Shown here: in pieces, positions 6,234 to 13,675 of the stretch | How positions within the stretch are numbered: the first letter of the stretch is position 1 | Layout of the letters: each line of letters begins with the position of its first letter | From: an uncultured bacterium | GTDB lineage: Bacteria > Pseudomonadota > Gammaproteobacteria > Burkholderiales > Burkholderiaceae_D | Direction of reading: 5' to 3' | Assembly: GCA_903872555.1 (NCBI GenBank) | Contig: CAIQLE010000370.1 | Location: forward strand, 1-13,675 | Length of the DNA: 13,675 nucleotides | Program-made: the position numbers and the translations under genes | Notes under the pieces: model-generated | The model's input: only the letters and a program-made list of their open reading frames with translations | Databases searched by the model: none | What the model was told of the DNA's origin: nothing

Positions 6234-7328
6234 GTGCGTCTGGAACTGCATGGCGTGACCCGTATGGTCGGCGCCGATACCCATCTTTACAACACGTCGG
6301 TAGCACTGACGCCGGGCGCAATTAATGTGCTGCTCGGCCCTACGCTGGCTGGCAAGACGACGTTGATGCGCGTGATCGCCGGGCTCGACCGTCCCAGCCA
6401 GGGTCAGGTGATTGCCGATGGCATAGACGTCACCGGCGTGCCCGTGCGCGAGCGCAAGTTGGCCATGGTGTATCAGCAGTTCATCAATTACCCTTCGCTC
6501 TCGGTTTTCGAAAACATTGCTTCACCTTTGCGCATTGCTGCTCAATTATCGGAAGAAGATATCCGCAAGAAGGTGCATGCGATGGCAGAACGCCTGCATA
6601 TCTCCGCTTATCTTGATCGCTCACCTGCCGCACTTTCAGGCGGTCAGCAGCAGCGCACCGCCCTGGCGCGCGCACTCATCAAAGAAGCTGATTTGCTCTT
6701 GCTGGATGAGCCTTTGGTAAATCTGGATTACAAACTGCGTGAAGAGCTGCGCCGCGAACTCACGGAGTTATTCTCTACTGGCAGCACCACCGTTGTGTAT
6801 GCCACAACAGAACCACTAGAAGCACTGCAACTCGGTGGCCATACCTTGCTGATGCATGAAGGTCGCGTGCTGCAACATGGCCCCACTCTGTCCGTCTTTA
6901 ACGCGCCCGTATCCGTGCAGGCAGCGCGCACCTTTAGTGACCCGCCTATCAATCTCTTCGATGCCACGCTCGCCACCAATGGCGTCGCACATCTGGCGGA
7001 AGGCATTGCCATTCCGCTCTCGCCTGCTCAGCATGCCAAAGTCAGCCATCATCAGAAATTACACCTTGGTCTGCGTGCGCACAGCCTGCATTTGTCAGCG
7101 CGCGCGGGTGATTTTGTATTGGCCGGTAAGGTCGACCTGGCAGAGATCAGCGGCTCAGAAACTTTTGTGCATTTACAGCGCGGCAGCTTAGCGCTGGTGG
7201 CGCAGCTGCCCGGTGTACATGAGCTTGCCATTGGTGCGGCCGTGAACATGCATTTCCACCCCGGTGATTTGTTCCTATTCAGTGCCGATGGTGCGCTCTT
7301 AAGTGCGCCTGACGAGGCAGGAGTCTGA
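6234..7328 (+). CDS. glpS: Glycerol ABC transporter, ATP-binding subunit 1
   Basis: This 364-residue protein is one of two ATPases of a carbohydrate-type (CUT1/MalK-like) importer. Walker A is GPTLAGKT (35-42). The Q-loop is in VYQQF, the signature LSGGQ (134-138) is intact, and Walker B is LLLLDEP with Glu159. The switch position that is normally His reads Thr192 in YATTEP, where MalK-type proteins have YVTHDQ. A C-terminal TOBE-like region follows from about residue 235. The GTG start at 6234 is set by GAGGAG five bases upstream and the conserved N-terminus. The stop lies one base before the glpT ATG, so translation is probably coupled. The glycerol assignment rests on position between glpD and glpK and on similarity in order to the Rhizobium GlpSTPQV system. 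Confidence 0.9.
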   Translation: MRLELHGVTRMVGADTHLYNTSVALTPGAINVLLGPTLAGKTTLMRVIAGLDRPSQGQVIADGIDVTGVPVRERKLAMVYQQFINYPSLSVFENIASPLRIAAQLSEEDIRKKVHAMAERLHISAYLDRSPAALSGGQQQRTALARALIKEADLLLLDEPLVNLDYKLREELRRELTELFSTGSTTVVYATTEPLEALQLGGHTLLMHEGRVLQHGPTLSVFNAPVSVQAARTFSDPPINLFDATLATNGVAHLAEGIAIPLSPAQHAKVSHHQKLHLGLRAHSLHLSARAGDFVLAGKVDLAEISGSETFVHLQRGSLALVAQLPGVHELAIGAAVNMHFHPGDLFLFSADGALLSAPDEAGV

Positions 7329-7329
7329 G

Positions 7330-8415
7330 ATGGCACGTATAGAACTCGCTGGCCTTGCGCACAGCTATAAAGCCCATCCCTCGCAAGCATCCGACTATGC
7401 TTTGCGTCCCATGGAAATGACCTGGCAAGATGGTGGCGCCTATGCCCTGCTCGGCCCTTCGGGCTGTGGCAAGACTACGCTGCTGAACATCATTTCAGGC
7501 TTAGTGAAACCATCGCAGGGCAAAGTCCTGTTTGATGGCAAAGATGTGACGAACCTGCCGACCGAGGGACGCAATATCGCGCAGGTATTTCAGTTCCCCG
7601 TTATTTACGACACGATGACGGTAGGTGAAAATCTTGCCTTCCCTCTGAAAAACCGCGGCTGGAAAACCGCCGAGATCAACAAGCGCGTGGCCCAGATCGC
7701 CGAGATACTTGAGCTGAGCGGTGATCTGAAACATCGCGCCAGCGGACTCACTGCGGATGCGAAACAAAAAATTTCTCTCGGTCGTGGTCTGGTGCGGCCC
7801 GATGTAGCAGCGGTGCTGTTTGATGAGCCGCTGACCGTGATCGATCCGCACCTGAAATGGCTGCTGCGACGCAAGCTCAAAGAAATTCATCACGAGCTCA
7901 AACTATCGCTGATCTATGTCACGCACGACCAGATTGAAGCCCTGACCTTTGCTGATCAGGTGGTGGTGATGACGGAAGGCGAAGTGGTACAGGTCGGCAG
8001 TGCGCAAGCTTTGTTTGAGCAGCCGGAACATACCTTTGTCGGCTACTTCATTGGCAACCCCGGCATGAATTTCCTGCCTTGCCAGCTGAGTGAAGCGGGC
8101 GTACAGATCAAAGGTCTGGCCCAGACACTGATCGCTGCCCCTGCCAGTCTGCCGCGCAATGAAAGCCAGCTCACGCTGGGCATACGTCCTGAATATGTGG
8201 AGTGCTTTGCGTCGTCTGAAACAGGGACACTACCGGCACGTGTAGTCAAGGCGCGCAATATGGGCACGCACTGGTTGCTCGATTGCCTGTTAGGTGAGCA
8301 CCGCATCGCAGCCAAGCCGCGCCAGCTGCATGCACTCAATGAAGGCGATACCGTGTGGCTGAAGCTGCCTGCCGAACGCAGCCTGTACTACGTCAATGAC
8401 AAGCGAGTGGCCTGA
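7330..8415 (+). CDS. glpT: Glycerol ABC transporter, ATP-binding subunit 2
   Basis: The 361-residue second ATPase has canonical Walker A GPSGCGKT (42-49), a Q-loop in VFQFPVIY, Walker B AVLFDEP with Glu166, and switch His199 in YVTHDQIEA. The ABC signature is not canonical: LTADA (140-144) stands where LSGGQ is expected, followed by a normal-looking helix (KQKISLGRGL). It thus complements the defect in GlpS. The TOBE-like C-terminal part covers roughly residues 235-361. The ATG at 7330 follows AGGAG by six bases. An upstream in-frame TTG at 7303 lies inside glpS and is less likely. This glpT encodes an ATPase and must not be confused with the enteric GlpT glycerol-3-phosphate antiporter. The stop codon abuts the glpP ATG. 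Confidence 0.9.
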   Translation: MARIELAGLAHSYKAHPSQASDYALRPMEMTWQDGGAYALLGPSGCGKTTLLNIISGLVKPSQGKVLFDGKDVTNLPTEGRNIAQVFQFPVIYDTMTVGENLAFPLKNRGWKTAEINKRVAQIAEILELSGDLKHRASGLTADAKQKISLGRGLVRPDVAAVLFDEPLTVIDPHLKWLLRRKLKEIHHELKLSLIYVTHDQIEALTFADQVVVMTEGEVVQVGSAQALFEQPEHTFVGYFIGNPGMNFLPCQLSEAGVQIKGLAQTLIAAPASLPRNESQLTLGIRPEYVECFASSETGTLPARVVKARNMGTHWLLDCLLGEHRIAAKPRQLHALNEGDTVWLKLPAERSLYYVNDKRVA

Positions 8416-9281
<866 letters not shown>

Positions 9282-9285
<4 letters not shown>

Positions 9286-10088
9286 TGCGTACGAATTTTT
9301 CACGGTTTTTCTTATCGGCCTTCCTGATCGGCTCATTGCTGCCGATTTACTGGATGCTCAATATGTCGCTCAAGACAAATGAGGAAATCACAGGCCTGAT
9401 GACCTTGTGGCCTACGCATCTGACCTTTGATAATTACATCACCATCTTCACCGACGAGTCCTGGTACAGCGGCTATATCAATTCCATGATCTATGTCGCC
9501 ATGAACATGGTGATGTCGGTGACGCTGGCGCTGCCGGCTGCCTATGCTTTTTCGCGCTACTCTTTTCTGGGTGATAAGCATCTGTTCTTCTGGTTGCTGA
9601 CCAATCGTATGACACCACCTGCGGTGTTCCTGCTGCCTTTCTTTCAGTTGTATTCGACGTTTGGGATGATGGACACGCACATTGCGGTGGCACTGGCTCA
9701 CCTCTTGTTTAATGTGCCGCTCGCCGTCTGGATTCTTGAAGGTTTCATGTCGGGCATTCCGAAAGAAATCGATGAGACGGCTTATATCGATGGTTATTCT
9801 TTCCCAAAATTCTTTGTCAGGATTTTCCTGCCACTGATCAAATCCGGCATAGGCGTAACAGCCTTCTTCTGCTTCATGTTTAGCTGGGTAGAACTACTGC
9901 TGGCTCGCACACTGACTTCCGTCAATGCCAAGCCGATAGCGGCCACCATGACACGCACCGTGTCTGCTGCAGGCATGGACTGGGGTGTACTGGCCGCGGC
10001 GGGAACCTTAACGATCGTGCCGGGCGCTCTGGTGATTTGGTTTGTGCGGCATTACATCGCCAAAGGTTTTGCCATGGGGAGGGTGTGA
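9282..10088 (+). CDS. glpQ: Glycerol ABC transporter permease 2 (MalG-like)
   Basis: The 268-residue inner-membrane protein is the partner permease. It has about six hydrophobic segments, beginning near residues 7-27, and an EAA loop (near residues 160-190) reading PKEIDETAYIDGYSFPKFFVRIFLPL. Its ATG overlaps the glpP stop in an ATGA junction, the usual sign of coupled translation of stoichiometric subunits. The name follows the Rhizobium transporter and does not mean the periplasmic GlpQ phosphodiesterase of enterics. The glpU gene begins one base after its stop. Confidence 0.9.
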
Positions 10089-10089
10089 T

Positions 10090-10374
10090 ATGGGGAATGC
10101 TTTTTCCTGGATGGCCTGGACTTTTCCTGTTGCCGTTTTTTTTATTAGTATACTTTTTATGCTGATCGGTATGACCCTGTGGCAGATCCGTTCGCCCAGT
10201 ATTGAACGCAAAGGCTTTTTGCCCATACCGACCACACGCGGTGATCGTCTGTTCATTGGTCTGCTGTCGGCGGCCTATGTGAATCTGGCCTGGGCTGGTC
10301 TGACCGATGTAACGCAATGGTTTGCTGCAGTGGTAGGTTTTATCGTTCTTTTGGTGTTGATGCGTTGGGGGTAA
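10090..10374 (+). CDS. glpU: Small DUF2160-type integral membrane protein of the glycerol transporter operon
   Basis: The 94-residue protein has three probable membrane helices: about residues 8-28, 55-73 and 76-92. The basic stretch between helices 1 and 2 (around IRSPSIERKGFLPIPTTRGDR) probably faces the cytoplasm. It resembles the DUF2160 proteins that sit between the permease and binding-protein genes in glycerol ABC operons; the glpU name is from memory of the Rhizobium locus and is tentative. The ATG at 10090 is supported by GGAGG about six bases upstream. An upstream in-frame GTG/TTG would run into glpQ. No catalytic motif is visible and its function is unknown. Fixed position and coupling to glpQ suggest an accessory or assembly role in the membrane complex. 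Confidence 0.8.
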   Translation: MGNAFSWMAWTFPVAVFFISILFMLIGMTLWQIRSPSIERKGFLPIPTTRGDRLFIGLLSAAYVNLAWAGLTDVTQWFAAVVGFIVLLVLMRWG

Positions 10375-10465
10375 TTCATCGTTTTACCTCGATTCATCCT
10401 GGCTTCGGGTATCTTCCCACCGGAGCTGGTTGCATTACAGGGAAGGTGCGAAGAGGAGACAAGAC

Positions 10466-12190
10466 GTGAAATTAAAATTAAGCGCAATTGCGATCGCCGC
10501 AATGATGGCCTCAGGCGCGTCCTGGGCCGACATGAAGGCAGCTGAGCAGTGGGTGGACAAAGAATTCCAGCCATCGACACTCAGCAAGAAACAACAGCTC
10601 GATGAAATGAAATGGTTCATCGATGCTGCTGCCAAGCTCAAGGCAAAAGGCGTCAAGGAAATCAATGTGGTGTCGGAAACGATTGACACACACGTGTATG
10701 AATCCAAGACTATGGCCAAGGCTTTCGAAGAAATCACGGGCATCAAAGTCAAGCATGACCTGATCCAGGAAGGTGACGTTGTCGAGAAGCTGCAAACCTC
10801 CATGCAGTCCGGCAAAAGCATCTATGACGGCTGGATCTCTGACTCTGACCTGATCGGTACGCACTTCCGCTACGGCGCTGTTGAGCCACTCTCCGATTTC
10901 ATGGCAGGCGCTGGCAAGGAATACACCAACCCAGGCCTGGATCTGAAAGATTTCATCGGTATCAGCTTCGTGACCGGTCCCGACAAGAAGCTGTATCAGT
11001 TGCCTGACCAACAGTTTGCCAACCTCTACTGGTTCCGTGCTGACTGGTTTGCACGCAAAGACCTGCAAGACAAATTCAAAGCCAAGTATGGTTACGATCT
11101 GGGTGTGCCACAGAACTGGTCAGCCTATGAAGATATCGCGAACTTCTTCACGAATGACGTGAAAGAACTCGACGGCAAAAAAGTCTTTGGTCACATGGAC
11201 TACGGCAAAAAAGATCCCTCACTGGGCTGGCGCTTTACCGATGCCTGGCTGTCGATGGCAGGTACTGCCGACAAGGGTATTCCGAATGGTTTGCCAGTGG
11301 ACGAGTGGGGCATTCGTGTAGCTGCTGACAAGTGCACCCCGGTGGGCGCATCGGTGTCACGCGGCGGCGCAACCAACTCACCTGCTGCTGTCTATGCACT
11401 GACCAAGTACATTGACTGGATGAAGCTGTACTCACCTAAAGAAGCCATGGGCATGACCTTCTCTGAAGCCGGCCCAGTGCCTGGTCAGGGTCAGATTGCT
11501 CAGCAAATTTTCTGGTACACCGCTTTCACCGCATCGATGGGTAAAGCACCGGCTGTGAATAACGCAGACGGCAGTCCAAAATGGCGTATGGCACCTGGCC
11601 CACACGGCCCTTACTGGAAAGACGGTATGCAGAATGGCTATCAGGACGTCGGCTCCTGGACCTTCTTCAAGTCCACTCCGGATGAGCGCAAGTCAGCTGC
11701 ATGGCTGTATGCACAGTTCATCAATGCCAAGACTACTTCCCTGAAGAAGTCTATCGTTGGTGTGACCTTTGTACGTGACTCAGATATCCGTCATGATTAC
11801 TTCACGAAGAATGCAGCTAAGTACGGTGGTCTGATCGAGTTCTATCGCAGCCCTGCGCGTGTTGCATGGACACCAACCGGCACCAACGTTCCTGATTATC
11901 CTAAGCTGGCTCAGCTGTGGTGGAAGAATGTAGCGACGGCAGTGACCGGCGAGAAGACTCCTCAGGCTGCAATGGATAACCTGGCGGAAGAGATGGACAA
12001 CGTCATGGGACGTCTGCAGCGCGCTGGTATGAAAAACTGCGCGCCTAAGTTGAACGATAAGGTTGATCCTAGCAAGTATCTGTCAGATACCGCTGCCCCT
12101 TGGAAGAAGCTCGCCAATGAGAAGCCTAAAGGCGAGACCATTGCTTATGACAAGCTGCTCCAGGCTTGGAAAGAAGGCCGCGTAAAATAA
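10466..12190 (+). CDS. glpV: Glycerol ABC transporter, periplasmic substrate-binding protein
   Basis: The 574-residue binding protein is expected to deliver glycerol to GlpP/GlpQ. A Sec signal peptide is clear: MKLKLS, a hydrophobic core, then likely cleavage after ASWA near residue 22. The mature part has the features of family 1 solute-binding proteins but is long compared with the usual 400-450 residues. The mature chain has only two cysteines, Cys290 and Cys525, so one disulfide is possible; no lipobox is present. The start is the GTG at 10466, preceded by GAGGAG seven bases upstream. An earlier in-frame TTG (10430) would put charged residues before the signal peptide and is rejected. The 91-bp gap from glpU holds no clear terminator. 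Two hairpins follow the gene. Confidence 0.92.
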   Translation: MKLKLSAIAIAAMMASGASWADMKAAEQWVDKEFQPSTLSKKQQLDEMKWFIDAAAKLKAKGVKEINVVSETIDTHVYESKTMAKAFEEITGIKVKHDLIQEGDVVEKLQTSMQSGKSIYDGWISDSDLIGTHFRYGAVEPLSDFMAGAGKEYTNPGLDLKDFIGISFVTGPDKKLYQLPDQQFANLYWFRADWFARKDLQDKFKAKYGYDLGVPQNWSAYEDIANFFTNDVKELDGKKVFGHMDYGKKDPSLGWRFTDAWLSMAGTADKGIPNGLPVDEWGIRVAADKCTPVGASVSRGGATNSPAAVYALTKYIDWMKLYSPKEAMGMTFSEAGPVPGQGQIAQQIFWYTAFTASMGKAPAVNNADGSPKWRMAPGPHGPYWKDGMQNGYQDVGSWTFFKSTPDERKSAAWLYAQFINAKTTSLKKSIVGVTFVRDSDIRHDYFTKNAAKYGGLIEFYRSPARVAWTPTGTNVPDYPKLAQLWWKNVATAVTGEKTPQAAMDNLAEEMDNVMGRLQRAGMKNCAPKLNDKVDPSKYLSDTAAPWKKLANEKPKGETIAYDKLLQAWKEGRVK

Positions 12191-12203
12191 TGACGCGCTA
12201 AGG

Positions 12204-12234
12204 ATGGGGTGCGGCTCACAAGGTCGCATCCCAT
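12204..12234 (+). repeat. 12-pair mRNA hairpin after glpV
   Basis: ATGGGGTGCGGC (12204-12215) pairs with GTCGCATCCCAT (12223-12234) around a seven-base loop, with ten Watson-Crick and two G-U pairs. It begins 14 bases after the glpV stop and has no T-run. Hairpins at this position often block 3' exonucleases and raise binding-protein mRNA, which is the likely role here. Confidence 0.6.
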
Positions 12235-12253
12235 GCATGCTTTACGTTGGCTT

Positions 12254-12284
12254 AGTGCGCGGAGACTGTCCGCGCATTTTTTTT
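12254..12284 (+). terminator. Intrinsic terminator between glpV and glpK
   Basis: TGCGCGGA (12256-12263) and TCCGCGCA (12269-12276) form a perfect eight-pair stem with a GACTG loop, extendable by two more pairs (one G-U), followed by eight Ts (12277-12284). The glpK ribosome site GAGG begins four bases after the T-run. It would end or attenuate transporter transcripts and lower glpK expression relative to glpV, unless a separate glpK promoter exists; I saw none downstream of it. Confidence 0.85.
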
Positions 12285-12296
12285 GTTGAGGCTGTT

Positions 12297-13675
12297 ATGT
12301 CGGAAAAATTTATACTCGCGATCGATCAGGGAACCACCAGTTCGCGCGCTATCCTGTTCAATCATCAGGGCCATATTCACGGTATGGCACAACAGGAATT
12401 CCGGCAGATCTTTCCTCATCCGAGCTGGGTAGAACACGATGCCAACGAAATCTGGTCGTCTCAGCTTTCAGTCGCTCAACAGGTACTTCATGAGCAGCAT
12501 TTAACTGCGACTGACATTGCCGCTATAGGCATCACCAATCAACGAGAAACCACCGTACTCTGGGACAGACATACCGGGGAACCGATAGCGAATGCCATCG
12601 TATGGCAGGACAGGCGCGCTGCCAGTTTTTGTGACAGCTTACGGGCTGAAGGCAAGAGTGAATGGTTCCGCGATAAAACGGGACTGGTTATTGATGCCTA
12701 TTTTTCAGGTACGAAATTGCGCTGGTTACTCGATCATGTGCCCGATGCACGCGCACGTGCCGAGCGTGGGGAATTAGCTTTTGGCACTGTCGATTCTTGG
12801 CTGATCTATAAACTTTCTGGCGCACATCTGACCGACACCAGCAATGCTTCACGCACGATGCTGTTCAATATCCATACCCTGGATTGGGATGACGAGATTC
12901 TTGAACTACTGAAGATTCCGCGCGCGATTTTGCCCAAGGTCGTACCCAGTAGCGGCATTGCTGCTCACGCTGATGCGAAATTTTTTGGCGCACCTATACC
13001 GATTGCGGGCATCGCAGGCGATCAGCAAGCTGCTACTTATGGTCAGGCCTGTTTTCAGCCGGGCATGGTCAAGAGCACCTACGGCACGGGATGTTTTATT
13101 CTGATGAACACCGGTACGGCCATGGACTCGCATAATCAGTTACTCACTACCGTTGGCTGGACTACTGGTCATACTGAGCCTCACAAGACGGATTACATGT
13201 TTGAAGGCGGTGTGTTCATGGCGGGTGCCACCATACAATGGTTGCGAGATGGTCTGGGGATCATTCGTGATTCATCTGAAGTGGAAGCACTGGCATCTTC
13301 GGTACCGGATAGTGACGGTATGACTTTCGTGCCTGCTTTTTCCGGACTAGGTGCTCCCCACTGGGATGCCTATGCACGCGGAACCATGTTAGGCCTGACA
13401 CGCGGTACCAAAGCCGCGCATATTGCACGTGCTGCCCTAGAAGGCATTGCGTTTCAGACCGCTGATGTTTTGACGGCGATGCAAAAAGATTCTGCTACAC
13501 CCCTGCGAGAACTGAGAGTGGATGGCGGTGCGGCGCGAAATAATTTACTGATGCAATTTCAGGCCGATATTCTTGGTGTGCCTGTGGTCCGGCCCGAAGT
13601 TACTGAGACTACGGCACTCGGCGCCGCTTATCTTGCTGGACTGGGTGTCGGGTTCTGGAAAGATCAGGAAGAAAT
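12297..13675 (+). CDS. glpK: Glycerol kinase, partial, C-terminus off the right edge
   Basis: GlpK transfers phosphate from ATP to glycerol, trapping it as glycerol 3-phosphate. The frame runs 459 codons to the window end; the family length is near 500, so about 40 residues are missing. The N-terminal phosphate-binding loop [10 protein letters not shown] (residues 8-17), [13 protein letters not shown], the IVWQDRR block, the catalytic-region [23 protein letters not shown] and the FGGY signature region ([18 protein letters not shown]) are intact. The ATG at 12297 is preceded by GAGG five bases upstream. The region that binds IIA-Glc in E. coli would lie past the edge and cannot be judged. It is downstream of the operon but separated from glpV by the terminator. 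Confidence 0.97.
   Translation, partial: MSEKFILAIDQGTTSSRAILFNHQGHIHGMAQQEFRQIFPHPSWVEHDANEIWSSQLSVAQQVLHEQHLTATDIAAIGITNQRETTVLWDRHTGEPIANAIVWQDRRAASFCDSLRAEGKSEWFRDKTGLVIDAYFSGTKLRWLLDHVPDARARAERGELAFGTVDSWLIYKLSGAHLTDTSNASRTMLFNIHTLDWDDEILELLKIPRAILPKVVPSSGIAAHADAKFFGAPIPIAGIAGDQQAATYGQACFQPGMVKSTYGTGCFILMNTGTAMDSHNQLLTTVGWTTGHTEPHKTDYMFEGGVFMAGATIQWLRDGLGIIRDSSEVEALASSVPDSDGMTFVPAFSGLGAPHWDAYARGTMLGLTRGTKAAHIARAALEGIAFQTADVLTAMQKDSATPLRELRVDGGAARNNLLMQFQADILGVPVVRPEVTETTALGAAYLAGLGVGFWKDQEE

Overview
The window reads as chromosomal DNA of a betaproteobacterium, most likely Burkholderiales and perhaps Oxalobacteraceae. That placement is an inference from protein character, a moderate GC content and the gene set, not from any database search.

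Layout. Bases 1-1815 (minus strand) hold most of priA, the replication-restart helicase, cut by the window edge. Bases 1816-2474 hold no credible gene. They are AT-rich and carry three perfect DnaA-box matches (TTATNCACA), four one-mismatch boxes, three perfect matches to the IHF consensus, an AT-rich block and a large dyad. This is the best unexplained structure here: a candidate chromosomal origin, or a datA/DARS-type DnaA control locus, between hemE and priA. hemE (uroporphyrinogen decarboxylase) follows at 2475-3557 on the minus strand.

Bases 3630-13675 form a complete glycerol-use locus. A DeoR-family repressor, glpR (minus strand), is divergent from a long plus-strand operon: glpD, two ABC ATPases (glpS, glpT), two permeases (glpP, glpQ), a small DUF2160 membrane protein (glpU), a 574-residue periplasmic binding protein (glpV) and glpK, which is cut at the right edge. 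The order matches the glycerol ABC transporter system described in Rhizobium leguminosarum. The expected flow is: the ABC transporter imports glycerol, GlpK phosphorylates it to glycerol 3-phosphate, GlpD oxidises that to dihydroxyacetone phosphate, and GlpR represses until glycerol 3-phosphate accumulates. No GlpF facilitator is seen.

The two ATPases are degenerate in complementary ways. GlpS keeps LSGGQ but has Thr in place of the switch histidine. GlpT keeps the histidine but has LTADA in place of LSGGQ. A GlpS/GlpT dimer would therefore have one canonical and one degenerate ATP site, a pattern better known from ABC exporters. A strong intrinsic terminator, preceded by a second hairpin, lies between glpV and glpK.
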